Below are positions 53,212 through 62,533 of a stretch of DNA of 64,000 bases, piece after piece. The notes below the pieces were generated by a model. The model was not told where the DNA came from. It did no database searches and saw only the letters and a program-made list of their open reading frames with translations. Made by a program: the position numbers and the translations under genes. This DNA comes from Natrarchaeobius chitinivorans. GTDB lineage: Archaea; Halobacteriota; Halobacteria; Halobacteriales; Natrialbaceae. The stretch covers positions 80,970 to 144,969 of the forward strand of contig NZ_REGA01000012.1 in NCBI RefSeq assembly GCF_003841505.1, written 5' to 3'. Position 1 is the first letter of the stretch. Each line of letters starts with the position of its first letter.

Positions 53212-54586
53212 CCTCGCCCGCTCGCGGACGACCGACGGCGAGGTGCGCCCGCTGTTCATCGATCCCGACGATGAACGCTACCGCGAGACCGCCCGCCAGC
53301 TCATTGACCTCTTCGATGAGCATCTCGGCGAACCGAAGGGCGACCTCGAGGATGCGATCGATGAGTTGACCGTCGCGGACACGGATTACAAGATCATTCA
53401 GGGATTGGCGAAGCTCCTTCGCGACGAGTGCGAGTTTGAGACGGTGGCACCGGTGGAACCGCGAGAGATTCGCCGACGGTTGTTCGAGCGGGCCAACGAG
53501 CGGTACCCTATAGTTCGCCAGCCGACGCTCGGAGACGATACGATGCGACTCGAGGTCTATAGCGCGGTCGCCGACGAGTTGGGAATCACCCTCGAGGAGT
53601 GTTACACGGGGATGTATGCGGACTTGGAACGCAACAAGCGGCTCGTTCGGTTCGGCGACCGAGTGATCGACGGCGACCAAGCAGACGAGAACGATGGGTC
53701 GACCACGACACAACTCACCGGCCAGAGTAGTGAGCGGTATCGCGAGGACGACCTCACGGTGGACTGGTTGCTCGACCGTTACAACCTCACGTTGGCACAG
53801 GCGGTGCTGTACGACGCCTCAAAGATGCGAATTCGCGTGTGGGATCACTTCTCGACGGTCTTCAGCTACGTGAAGTTGTTCGGGTTGATGCACCGGATCT
53901 ATCCGATCGACGACGAACGGAACCGAGTGACCAGCACGGATCAAGCTGACGGCTACGAGGCGGTGCTGGACGGCCCGGCGTCGCTGTTTTCGCAGTCGCG
54001 CAAGTACGGCATTCGGATGGCGAACTTTCTCCCTGCATTGCCACTGTGCGATCGCTGGGAGATGGAGGCCAACATCATCGAGGATGAGGGAATCGCGGAG
54101 ACGCGTCTCTTCACGTTGGATGCGTCGGAACCGCTCGAGTCGCACTACTCGGCCAGAGACGACTTCGACAGCGACGTCGAGCGGACGCTCGCACAGAAGT
54201 GGGAGCGAGCCACCACAGACTGGGAGTTGCATCACGAAGACGATGTCGTCGACCTCGGTGAGGAGGTGATGATTCCCGACTTTGCGCTCGAATATCCGGA
54301 TGGCCGGCGCGCGGTGCTCGAAGTCGTGGGATTTTGGACGCCGGAGTATCTGGAGGAGAAGCTGGATAAGATTCGAACGGCGGAGGTCGATAACCTGATC
54401 GTGGCCGTCTCCGAGCGGTTGGACTGTGCCGAAGAGGACTTCGGCAAGGCTGTAGATCGTGTGCTGTGGTTCAAGACCGGAATGCACGTCTACGACATCG
54501 TGGAACTAGCGGAGGAATATGCAACATCAGTGAACAACCAAGAGGAACAAACACCCGCACATGAGTTAGATTCGGACGAACTATGA
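53198..54586 (+). CDS. Bax1-type nuclease (DUF790), partner of XPB
   Basis: 462 residues. Overlaps the helicase by 14 bp. Conserved DUF790/Bax1 segments are LTADLARSRTTDGEVRPLFI, LDRYNLTLAQAVLYDASKMR and the PD-(D/E)XK-like core IPDFALEYPDGRRAVLEVVG, where D361 and E375 would be metal ligands. Bax1 binds XPB and gives 3' incision activity to the pair. The C-terminal tail is acidic and disordered. The XPB-Bax1 pair is frequent in archaea but here sits in an integrated island. Confidence 0.9.
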   Translation: MLTADLARSRTTDGEVRPLFIDPDDERYRETARQLIDLFDEHLGEPKGDLEDAIDELTVADTDYKIIQGLAKLLRDECEFETVAPVEPREIRRRLFERANERYPIVRQPTLGDDTMRLEVYSAVADELGITLEECYTGMYADLERNKRLVRFGDRVIDGDQADENDGSTTTQLTGQSSERYREDDLTVDWLLDRYNLTLAQAVLYDASKMRIRVWDHFSTVFSYVKLFGLMHRIYPIDDERNRVTSTDQADGYEAVLDGPASLFSQSRKYGIRMANFLPALPLCDRWEMEANIIEDEGIAETRLFTLDASEPLESHYSARDDFDSDVERTLAQKWERATTDWELHHEDDVVDLGEEVMIPDFALEYPDGRRAVLEVVGFWTPEYLEEKLDKIRTAEVDNLIVAVSERLDCAEEDFGKAVDRVLWFKTGMHVYDIVELAEEYATSVNNQEEQTPAHELDSDEL

Positions 54587-54808
54587 CGTCGGTGGGATAG
54601 TGCCCTACGTATAAGGGCGTGTCATAAATATCCTCGCACGCTCTGTCTACCGGCGTCTTGCCAAGACTCGCGTACAAGATACAGGCAGAGTAGTTACCGT
54701 ATGGGCTTCGATCCCTACATGAATTGTTAGAACCTGCCAGTATATCTGCATTGAAAAGATAAGAATTATTATTCTGAAATATTGGAATGGATATGGAGGG
54801 AGTCACGA

Positions 54809-55327
54809 ATGACATCGCTGCTGGAGGTCGATGTTGAACAGTACGGTGACCTGTCGGTTGAAGCGGCCGATTTCAACGACGGGGAACAGATGCCCGACTA
54901 CGTCGGGTACGTGAACGAAAACGAGAATCCTGAACTGGAAATCGACGACGTTCCGGAGGAGGCCGAATCGCTCGTGTTGGTTATGGATGATCCCGATGCC
55001 AGAGATGCAGTCGGGTTTACGTACGACCACTGGCTGGTCTGGGATATCGACCCTGACATCGAAACGATTCCGCGAGGATGGGAGCCATCAGCGGAGGACG
55101 CGACTGTTGGGTATAATGACTTCGTCGAGGCTGACTACGGTGGGCCCTCACCGCCGGATGACTCTCACGCCTATCGTTTCAAACTCCTCGCGCTCGATAC
55201 TGAACTTGGGCTAGACCCAGCGGCACGCAAGGCGGTCGTCCAGATGACTGCCACGATGGAGGGCGAAATTCTCGCAGCAACACAGTTCGTCGGGACGTAC
55301 GATCCCTCACAGGGGACAGCGTTCTAA
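54809..55327 (+). CDS. PEBP-family protein (YbhB/YbcL-like)
   Basis: 172 residues from ATG 54809; an ATG at 54782 lacks composition support. Typical PEBP parts are LVLVMDDPDARDAVGFTYDH (the D-P-D-x-P box, here DPDA), HWLVWDIDPDIETIPRG and GGPSPPDDSHAYRFKLLALD, which form the anion-binding pocket of phosphatidylethanolamine-binding/Raf-kinase-inhibitor-like proteins. Role in archaea is unknown. The DNA is less GC-rich than the core genes, in keeping with the island. Confidence 0.88.
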   Translation: MTSLLEVDVEQYGDLSVEAADFNDGEQMPDYVGYVNENENPELEIDDVPEEAESLVLVMDDPDARDAVGFTYDHWLVWDIDPDIETIPRGWEPSAEDATVGYNDFVEADYGGPSPPDDSHAYRFKLLALDTELGLDPAARKAVVQMTATMEGEILAATQFVGTYDPSQGTAF

Positions 55328-55594
55328 TTACAGCAAACACATATTTTCACTGTACTGACCGGGTCGACCGATTCGCAAAGGGTGTGAGCGAACTGCACCT
55401 TGGAAGAGTTTCCTATCAGTTCTACGACCTGATTAATTGTGAGTATTCGGTACGCATCCTTACTCATTGTACAATTCGACATCGAATTGGGTGTAATTAA
55501 CATCGAAGGAGGAGTTCTATGATATCCCTAAGGAAATGTAGAAAATATCTATATTAGTGCATTACATCACGATATTCCAACTGATAACTATTTA
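55328..55594. other. AT-rich intergenic region
   Basis: About 270 bases of unusually AT-rich sequence for this genome, without a gene or obvious repeat. It separates two converging genes. Confidence 0.45.
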
Positions 55595-56041
55595 TCACTG
55601 ATTACGTGGCGCATCAATGTTAGCACACAACTGAAGGACTGTATCCAATACTGCGTGTGGATCAGAGTACCGAACCGCCTTGCTCCGTTGATCATACTCG
55701 ATAAGCCCAGCATCCGCCAGCATTGGCAGCTCAGAATGCATCAACTGGGCCCTCATCCTCTCAACAGCCTCAGTGTCAACTTCGTCTTCTGGCACCTTTT
55801 GTACCATCGCTGTTACCGAGGTTGCGAGCGAGTCGATACCATTCACTTCGTTTTCTTGCATCTCGTACAGAATATATCGTCGCCGCTGACTGGTGAGTGA
55901 CTGAAGGAACCTCTCTAATTTCTTTTTGCTGATATCCTCCGGGCTACGTCCGCCGTCTTCCGCTATGTCTTTCAACTCATTCACTGCCGATGATCGTCTA
56001 CACTTTTCTTCATCGTCCCTACAGGAGTCTCCGTCAGACAT
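55595..56041 (-). CDS. DUF7344-type HTH regulator
   Basis: 148 residues. The winged helix reads KLERFLQSLTSQRRRYILYE, then VERMRAQLMHSELPMLADAG and LIEYDQRSKAVRYSD, where the M-H-S-E-L-P-M-L-x-D box matches the haloarchaeal DUF7344 group. The N-terminal 30 residues are Cys/Arg-rich and disordered. Together with the HalOD1 protein 120 bp away it forms a probable regulatory pair commonly found in haloarchaea. Confidence 0.85.
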   Translation of the reverse strand: MSDGDSCRDDEEKCRRSSAVNELKDIAEDGGRSPEDISKKKLERFLQSLTSQRRRYILYEMQENEVNGIDSLATSVTAMVQKVPEDEVDTEAVERMRAQLMHSELPMLADAGLIEYDQRSKAVRYSDPHAVLDTVLQLCANIDAPRNQ

Positions 56042-56162
56042 ATGTCGGGATACTATCTACTAGACAATATTGTTTGTGGAGGGTTACCAAAGGACATATA
56101 GCATTGACGCGAAATTGATGAACCACTAACTTGATCGCTTGTTCAGAAGTCCCAGAAATCCG

Positions 56163-56423
56163 CTATCCAACAAGTGAACTCGACTGGTTGTTCGTTATTC
56201 TCGCGATCTTAACCTCTCCGCTACCGAAAACCGTGACTTGATAATCACAATATTGGAACTCAACACGTCCATCCCCACTCATAGACTCAATCATCCGATC
56301 CAATGCCTCAGTATCCACAACACTATGTAGTGGAGGTTGAAGTTCCACAGGATCCACTTTCTCTTTTTCTGCGATCAATTCTACAACGGTAAGTGTCGGA
56401 CTGGCCAATTCTTGACTATTCAA
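56163..56423 (-). CDS. HalOD1 output-domain protein
   Basis: 86 residues consisting of one HalOD1 domain: TVVELIAEKEKVDPVELQPP, LHSVVDTEALDRMIESMSGD and VEFQYCDYQVTVFGSGEVKI. HalOD1 is a haloarchaeal small domain in signalling systems, with unknown direct targets. Usual length is 80-95 residues. It follows the DUF7344-type gene upstream on the same strand. Confidence 0.88.
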   Translation of the reverse strand: MNSQELASPTLTVVELIAEKEKVDPVELQPPLHSVVDTEALDRMIESMSGDGRVEFQYCDYQVTVFGSGEVKIARITNNQSSSLVG

Positions 56424-56573
56424 AGCTACCCCCTCTCCTAGTATGACCGTGTCTCACTACATTGAACGGGGTCATCGGCTTGGGTAATAAATTCTCGGAC
56501 AAACATTATTCTTAGTTACAATTGTTTCGTCTACTTTCTTTCTGAAGAGGAATGTTAGAAGTGTTGGAAGGCG

Positions 56574-57140
56574 ATGAGCCACCAATGCGACTGTTACCGA
56601 CGGTCTGACGGTCAGATTCGAAACGTCAGTCCGGTGCAGCATAGTCTCCAACAGGCGTACGATGGAAACGGCGTAGCGGAGATCGAGATGTCCGAAAGTG
56701 AGTATCAGATTCGAAACGTCAGTCCGGTGCAGCATAGTCTCCAACAGGCGTACGATGGAAACGGCGTAGCGGAGATCGAGATGTCCGAAAGTGAGTATGA
56801 CGAGGTGGCTAAAGCTCCCTCAGACCTTCCGTGGTTCGACCGAGCGGAATACGACACCAGCCACACGTCGGGCGTCTACATCCGTCAAGAGGACACGGCG
56901 TACGCGGTCGTCCTCACGCCTTCTATACAAGATGAAGGCTGCCCGAGCAGCGTTGGTTTCACAGCCCTGAGATCGATGTCGATAGAAAAGGTCGTCAGGT
57001 TTGTAGTTGGTGTTCAGTTCAGTGTGATCATCGCAATTGTTACTGCATCGCTTTTACCCACCCGGGAACGTGGGCTGGTTCGTCCTTGCTGCCTTCCCAG
57101 TCGTTCTCGCGTAAGTACTCCTCGAAGGCCTGAGGGGTGA
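56574..57140 (+). CDS. Hypothetical protein carrying a 31-residue duplication, probably degraded
   Basis: 188 residues as read, of which residues 14-75 are two perfect tandem copies of one 31-residue unit starting QIRNVSPVQHSLQQAYDG and ending MSESEY. The following segment DEVAKAPSDLPWFDRAEYDT seems to be the genuine old protein body. The 3' part overlaps the end of the NmrA-like gene by 101 bp, where the reading frame looks like noise. Probably a gene disturbed by the duplication; no function assigned. Confidence 0.45.
   Translation: MSHQCDCYRRSDGQIRNVSPVQHSLQQAYDGNGVAEIEMSESEYQIRNVSPVQHSLQQAYDGNGVAEIEMSESEYDEVAKAPSDLPWFDRAEYDTSHTSGVYIRQEDTAYAVVLTPSIQDEGCPSSVGFTALRSMSIEKVVRFVVGVQFSVIIAIVTASLLPTRERGLVRPCCLPSRSRVSTPRRPEG
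56613..56798 (+). repeat. Perfect 93-bp tandem duplication
   Basis: Copy 1 is 56613-56705 and copy 2 is 56706-56798, identical base for base. Because 93 is a multiple of three, the duplication keeps the reading frame, giving two copies of a 31-residue unit. No mismatch means it is recent. Confidence 0.95.
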
Positions 57141-57957
57141 AGCCGAATTCGCGCTCAACACGACGAATGTTCGCTTCGAACGACGTGTGGCCGCCTCCGT
57201 TGATGAAGTGGTCGCACATAACCGCGAACTCCTCGCCGAACTCCTCTTCGGCCTCGTCTAGCGGGACGTGATACGGCTCGACATCTTCTCCGGTCACGTC
57301 GCTGATGACGTCCGCCGTTTCCTCCAACGTCAAGAGGTCGCTGGCAATGGTGTACTCGTTTCCGGCGAACTCAGCCGTATTATCGAGGGCGACAGCAGAG
57401 GCCCGGGCCGTGTCGCGATACGTCGTCTGGTGGTGGTGCGTGTCCTCGTCGAGGGGGAACGCCAGCACGCCGTCTTCGACGCCGATGGTTTCCCAGTTCT
57501 CCATGAAGTACACCGGCTTCAGCGCGGTGTAGGGCGCCCCAGTGTCTCGAAGTCGCTCGGAGACGACGTAGTGTGAGTGGAGGTGCGGCACGTCCGTATC
57601 GCTCTGTTGATCCCCAGCACCGCTGTAGACGAGGTGATCGAGATCGTCAGTCGCCTCAATGGCTTCTGCGAGGTTCTCGCCCAGCTCGATGTGGGCGTCG
57701 TAGCCCACCGCCCAGAAGTTGATCGTGGCCCACACCTTGTCCGCACGGTCGAGATGCGGCTGGAGCGTCTCTGGATCCACAAGATCGCCCTCCACGAGTT
57801 CAGCACCGAGTTCGGCGGTTGCCTGTGCGTGTTCGGTCGACGCGTCTCGCGTCAGAGCGAGAATTTCATAGTCGGTATCGATGTCGTTGAGTTGTTCGAT
57901 AACGGCCTGTCCTTGATTCCCAGTGCCGCCGACGACAAGAATCGTGTCATCCGACAT
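57040..57957 (-). CDS. NmrA-like NAD(P)-binding protein
   Basis: 305 residues with the Rossmann opening TILVVGGTGNQGQAVIEQL (G-x-x-G-x-x-G) and the NmrA-type LVYSGAGDQQSDTDVPHLHS and TALKPVYFMENWETIG segments. The atypical SDR family to which it belongs senses NAD(P) redox state or acts as a quinone reductase; the active-site Tyr-x3-Lys is absent. Unknown substrate. It may be cotranscribed with no neighbour. Confidence 0.92.
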   Translation of the reverse strand: MSDDTILVVGGTGNQGQAVIEQLNDIDTDYEILALTRDASTEHAQATAELGAELVEGDLVDPETLQPHLDRADKVWATINFWAVGYDAHIELGENLAEAIEATDDLDHLVYSGAGDQQSDTDVPHLHSHYVVSERLRDTGAPYTALKPVYFMENWETIGVEDGVLAFPLDEDTHHHQTTYRDTARASAVALDNTAEFAGNEYTIASDLLTLEETADVISDVTGEDVEPYHVPLDEAEEEFGEEFAVMCDHFINGGGHTSFEANIRRVEREFGFTPQAFEEYLRENDWEGSKDEPAHVPGWVKAMQ

Positions 57958-58098
57958 ACGTCAGTTCCAACTGTATGTGATAATTCAATAAAAATGCAAC
58001 TTTTCATTCCGCATTATCACAAACGCGAAGACGAGGAAATAGCACCTAGATGAATCCGGATTGAGGAAGTTTGCGTCGTTTATCAGTTTAATGTCCGA

Positions 58099-59523
58099 TC
58101 AGTTATCGGACGGCTCGATATTGACGTTGCGGCTGAAGACGTTGTCCGGATCGTACTCGGCTTTCACATCGGCGAGACGGTCGTAATTGTCACCGTAGAC
58201 CTGCGTCTGCCAATCCTCCCAGTCCTGTTCGTCGACACCTGTAAAGCCCGCATATGAGCCTTTGCCACCGGCTCGACGAAGCTGGCGCTCAGTCTCAGCG
58301 GCCCAGTCGAGCGTCGGCTGGTTCTCGTAGTCCTCCCAGTTGCCCTCGATGGTAATCATGTACTCCTTGTCGTCCCACGCGAAGGCGGCGTCGGGGCCGT
58401 GGCCAACGTTGCCGCCGAGCGGCCAAACACCGATGGCTGACATCGGGGTTGGAGCCGCTGCCTTCTGCTCAAAGATGATGTCGTGGATGTCGTCAGTCAT
58501 CTCGTCTACGAACACCGAGCGGTGGGTGTACTTGCGACCCCACGGGTACATCTGCGTGCCGAGGTCGTGGAGCATCTCGTACGGCATCACGTCGCTCATA
58601 TCTAGCAGCGGTTCTGCGACGCTACGAAGGGGTTCAATTATTTCCTCGCCATCTTCAGGATCGCCTGTGTAGCACCCGAGAATGACGACCGCGTCCTCGC
58701 CGATGAGTTCATCCGGCATCGGCGGTAGCCCGGGAACGTGGGCGTCGAGCAGAAGGGTGGTCAGCTCCTCGGGCGCGTCGCTTATGACCTGACGGTGGGT
58801 CTCGAAGACGTCTTCGGCAGCATCACGGGGATAGAAGACCCCAAGGGCCTGCACGAGCGGGCCGACCTCGTACAGCTCGAACTCGAAGCTGGTGACGACG
58901 CCGAAGTTGCCGCCGCCACCGCGAACCGCCCAGAACAGATCCTCGTTATGGTCGGGGGAGGCCTTCACGACGTCGCCATCGGCGGTGACGACTTCGACGC
59001 TCAGAAGGGCGTCGATGCCAAGACCATTCTTCCGGCGCATCCAGCCGATACCGCCGCCGAGCGTCGACCCGGGAATCCCGACATCGCCGGCACTTCCGGT
59101 TGGGATGGCGAGACCGTGCTGTTGGGTCTCAGCGTGAACGTCCTCGGCACGGCACCCGGGTTCGACTCGGACGGTCTGTGCCTCGGGATTGACGTGGACG
59201 CTGTCGAGGTCTTCGAGGTCAACGACGAGGCCGCCCTCGACGATGGCGCTACCCGTTTGGTGATGGGCGCCGCCGCGGATCGAGATTTCGAGGTCGTTGC
59301 CGCGGGCGAACCGGATGGCGCGGGCCACGTCGGTCGCGCCTTTGACACGGGCGACGATGGCTGGATACGTGTTGACCAGACCGTTCCACACGTTCCGCGC
59401 ATCCTCGTATTTGTCACTGTCAGGGAGGATAAGGTCTCCACGCAGATCGTCATCGAATTCTTTGAGAGTTTTCTCATCCAATGATGCAATAACACCGAGC
59501 GGATGCTTGTGATCAGCCATCAT
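58099..59523 (-). CDS. FAD-linked oxidoreductase (BBE-like)
   Basis: 474 residues. PCMH-type FAD domain: ISIRGGAHHQTGSAIVEGGL, where the first His of the HH pair is the usual covalent 8-alpha attachment residue, then PTGSAGDVGIPGSTLGGGIG. The second attachment Cys of bicovalent enzymes is replaced by Ser in the latter segment, so only one covalent link is expected. The C-terminal berberine-bridge box reads NYDRLADVKAEYDPDNVFSR. Oxidises sugars, alcohols or related compounds; substrate unknown. Isolated gene. Confidence 0.92.
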   Translation of the reverse strand: MMADHKHPLGVIASLDEKTLKEFDDDLRGDLILPDSDKYEDARNVWNGLVNTYPAIVARVKGATDVARAIRFARGNDLEISIRGGAHHQTGSAIVEGGLVVDLEDLDSVHVNPEAQTVRVEPGCRAEDVHAETQQHGLAIPTGSAGDVGIPGSTLGGGIGWMRRKNGLGIDALLSVEVVTADGDVVKASPDHNEDLFWAVRGGGGNFGVVTSFEFELYEVGPLVQALGVFYPRDAAEDVFETHRQVISDAPEELTTLLLDAHVPGLPPMPDELIGEDAVVILGCYTGDPEDGEEIIEPLRSVAEPLLDMSDVMPYEMLHDLGTQMYPWGRKYTHRSVFVDEMTDDIHDIIFEQKAAAPTPMSAIGVWPLGGNVGHGPDAAFAWDDKEYMITIEGNWEDYENQPTLDWAAETERQLRRAGGKGSYAGFTGVDEQDWEDWQTQVYGDNYDRLADVKAEYDPDNVFSRNVNIEPSDN

Positions 59524-59699
59524 TCGTTTTGTTATATCATTTATTCTTATATGTAACGGTCACGCTACGATCTCATTCCTAAAACAACAAATGACAATCG
59601 AAATGCCACTCCCCTTCGCTATTGCTACAAACTCGGTCAACTCACCACAACCACTTACAGTTCCTTAACATTCAACTCGATTGCTATCTATGAGCACCC

Positions 59700-60833
59700 A
59701 TGCGAGCCTATGAGTTACTCGAGGGAGAGAAACCGGTAAAACGGGAGGTCAACCCATTTCAGTCGGAGAAGAGACTGGAGCAACTCCTTTACAGGATACC
59801 ATCCCTATTGCTGGATGAGCAAGTTCTGATCATTGGACGGCAAATCGGCGTGGAAACCGGCACGCTCGATCTGCTTGGCATCGACAAGTACGGCAACGTC
59901 GTAGTCTTCGAGTTGAAGAAGGGAGACAGCGGCTCGGGAAGCGCCTCGGAAGGTTCGATTCTCAGCCAACCGCAGCAGTACGCGCAGGCCCTGCAGTGGT
60001 TCACGTACGACGATCTGAATGATGTCTACAAGGAGTATCAGACCGAATGTGATACCGCGAATTGGCCAGACGCGCCGACGCCAACCGACGAGACGTTGCT
60101 CGACGCGTTCAGCACTCACTTCGGCACCACTCTAGAGCCGGAAAGCTTCAATCACCACCAGCGGATGGTCATCGTGGCCGAGCAGATCACAGATCGGACT
60201 GCTGCAAATGCACGATATCTTCGAGATGAGGGACTACACCTCCAATGCGTCGAGGTACAACGATTCCAGCTTGCAGAGGGAGAGAAACCGTCGCCGACTG
60301 TGGTTGCCTCCACGGTAGTTGACTACGACGATAAACGCGTGCAGCCCCGCGAAGAAGACGTCATTACGTATCCCGAGATCAACGAAGCGATCGTCTCCCG
60401 GGCTTACCCGGCCTTCGCGGAGGTCACTCATGCTTCCGCACCCGATGAATTGTTCCCCGGAGGATTCGATCACCGAGAACCGCGAATGCGGTCTCTCCAT
60501 CCCGACCATCCGGACGCAGTGCGCTACGGGCTTCGCGTGAAACCGCTCGAAAAGGGCCATGTTCGGCTTGCTATCGACGTGACCAGTCGCGGATTAGAAA
60601 TCGACAAGGTGGACAAAGAGTCGCTGGCTGGTCAACTACGTAGCGCCACTAACCGTTTCGAACGCGCCGGGTTCGAAGTCGATCAAGACCGGAACACCTT
60701 CCGGATCGTCACAGCCCATTGGGATGTCGATTCGGTGACCGACGTTCGAGACAACGCGTTTCTTGACGAGTTGGCCGACCGCTATGCAGAGTTGGTCTCG
60801 ATCGGCCACGAAATCATGCTCAATGCTGAATGA
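59700..60833 (+). CDS. NucS/DUF91-like PD-(D/E)XK protein
   Basis: 377 residues. The first 110 residues have the NucS-type nuclease core: FQSEKRLEQLLYRIPSLLLD, then IGVETGTLDLLGIDKYGNVV and VFELKKG, giving D57, E71 and K73 as candidate metal and catalytic residues, followed by a QPQQYAQALQW helix. The remaining 260 residues are unrelated to archaeal NucS and have a second alpha/beta part. Role may be DNA cleavage in repair or defence; neighbours support the latter only weakly. Confidence 0.82.
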   Translation: MRAYELLEGEKPVKREVNPFQSEKRLEQLLYRIPSLLLDEQVLIIGRQIGVETGTLDLLGIDKYGNVVVFELKKGDSGSGSASEGSILSQPQQYAQALQWFTYDDLNDVYKEYQTECDTANWPDAPTPTDETLLDAFSTHFGTTLEPESFNHHQRMVIVAEQITDRTAANARYLRDEGLHLQCVEVQRFQLAEGEKPSPTVVASTVVDYDDKRVQPREEDVITYPEINEAIVSRAYPAFAEVTHASAPDELFPGGFDHREPRMRSLHPDHPDAVRYGLRVKPLEKGHVRLAIDVTSRGLEIDKVDKESLAGQLRSATNRFERAGFEVDQDRNTFRIVTAHWDVDSVTDVRDNAFLDELADRYAELVSIGHEIMLNAE

Positions 60834-60857
60834 TACCGACTACGGAGGATTGACTCG

Positions 60858-61667
60858 ATGTCCGATGATGAACTGAACACATCGCAACTGAGGTTTGTCG
60901 ATGGAAACCTCGTTGAGCAATCGACGGAGGATGAGACCGTCGGCGAATACACTGCTGATCCGATCGAATCGGGAGACCGAACGGGGTTCGTCGTCGAGGT
61001 GAAATCAGGCGCTCTCGACGTAAACAGCGAACTCGTCAAGGTTATCGAGACGCACGGTCGCACTCTCGACTTCGGCTCACGATCACACGCTGAGGACTAT
61101 GCCCGCCAGCTGTCGGCATCGGATGGTTCATTACGAATTCAAGCTGCACCCGACAACGATCCTCGGGATGTCGATGCGTACATCCTCGCCGACCACAATC
61201 CGTCGATAAAGGAGCCGGCCGACGTCGACGGCGACGTGTGGACGTTCGACATCGGCGCGAATCTCTACGGCACTCTCGGCGAAGCGATTCTGCTCGAATC
61301 TTCAAAGCCACACGCGCTCTACTACTTTGTTCGGCAGGATCTGAATATTCACGACGATGAGCTAGAGAGTGGATTGAACATCGATATTCAGTCCGGTTCT
61401 CTCGTCTCTTTCAGCGACGCCTCGAGTGACGACCGAGAGAGTTGGGTTCCCGATTGCGTGGTCGTGGCAAAAGATGGGTGGAGTGGAAAGGTCTTGGAGC
61501 GGTACTACTGCGAGATAAAAACCGGAAACGCTTCATTCGAACGATCACAGGTCGCTGCGATGGAACGACTAGCGCAAGAGGAACGCGTCCTCAAAATACG
61601 GATGCTCATCGAAGGGTTGCCCGACCGGTACTCACTCCGAATTAACGAGGTTGAGTCTTCGAACTAG
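60858..61667 (+). CDS. PD-(D/E)XK-like protein, partner of the NucS-like gene
   Basis: 269 residues starting 24 bp after the previous gene. The C-terminal part has PDCVVVAKDGWSGKVLERYY then CEIKTGNASFERSQVAAMER, where D199, E219 and K221 are in the spacing of a D-x(n)-E-x-K nuclease site with a conserved Q231. The N-terminal half (FVDGNLVEQSTEDETVGEYT, GFVVEVKSGALDVNSELVKV) is unassigned. Two nuclease-like genes in tandem in an island suggest a defence or DNA-processing operon; inference only. Confidence 0.72.
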   Translation: MSDDELNTSQLRFVDGNLVEQSTEDETVGEYTADPIESGDRTGFVVEVKSGALDVNSELVKVIETHGRTLDFGSRSHAEDYARQLSASDGSLRIQAAPDNDPRDVDAYILADHNPSIKEPADVDGDVWTFDIGANLYGTLGEAILLESSKPHALYYFVRQDLNIHDDELESGLNIDIQSGSLVSFSDASSDDRESWVPDCVVVAKDGWSGKVLERYYCEIKTGNASFERSQVAAMERLAQEERVLKIRMLIEGLPDRYSLRINEVESSN

Positions 61668-61941
61668 TGCGAGACGTCATCGATGTGGCTGTTCGATGGC
61701 ATCCATCCCGAAGAAGGAATGAGATAGCTAAAACGAGACCGGGACGCACACCGACGCTGTCGATCCTAATTGCGGTCAAAATATAGCTCTGATCCGATGT
61801 ATCCACGTGCCTATTTTGCTGGTACGTGACTCTGTCCAGTCCAACCCTCCTTGACTCTGGAAGAAATAATCGCATTTAGCCCTGATACGCCCATAAACAC
61901 GGGTTTTAGCAGTCTGGCTAATGTATAGTAACCCAAGACCG

Positions 61942-62412
61942 ATGAACGATGACTTCACACTCGACAGTGCCGACGTTGAGCGTGATAGTGGGGTGGACTG
62001 GCCTTCAGAATGGTGCGACAAGCGGCGCGTGGAGGTCTACGTCGGATCCTCGATCAACCGTATCGATCTCGGAGATATCTCCAAGGCGTGCGGCATCGAC
62101 AAGGATCGCGTTCGAAACCTCGTTGCAGATCTGGCCGAACGGGAACCCGCGCTCGTCGATGATGGTGAGGATGCGTGGCGATGGGAGGAAGACGAATTGA
62201 GACGACAAGAGCGTGAACGCCTCGCTGAAATGGCCGAAGACGAACTGCATGATGAGTTGCAGCGGATCGACAGGGAGATCGCGAAATGGCGAGACCAGTT
62301 CGATGCAGACGCGCCGGATGAATTGGAAAATGCCGAGACGTCCTACGACTGGCGACAGAACCTGTACGTGCGCGACTTGATTCTGGACGTACTCAGTGAG
62401 GAGTCCTCGTGA
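61942..62412 (+). CDS. DUF7342-like HTH protein
   Basis: 156 residues from ATG 61942. Winged-helix-like start RIDLGDISKACGIDKDRVRN, then WRWEEDELRRQERERLAEMA and a helical region DELQRIDREIAKWRDQFDAD typical of the DUF7342 family seen in haloarchaeal islands and viruses. Such proteins are probably DNA-binding regulators. AT-rich promoter-like sequence precedes it (about 61800-61930). Confidence 0.78.
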   Translation: MNDDFTLDSADVERDSGVDWPSEWCDKRRVEVYVGSSINRIDLGDISKACGIDKDRVRNLVADLAEREPALVDDGEDAWRWEEDELRRQERERLAEMAEDELHDELQRIDREIAKWRDQFDADAPDELENAETSYDWRQNLYVRDLILDVLSEESS

Positions 62413-62533
62413 AAAGTAGAATATCATCGTCTCAGGCGATTCTCGACCCGTTTGACCGAGAGCAGTTACTGGTGCTCGTTTCTTATCCCGTATTCGTAGA
62501 GAAACCGCGCTGCAGAGAAGGCAACGGGAAAGA

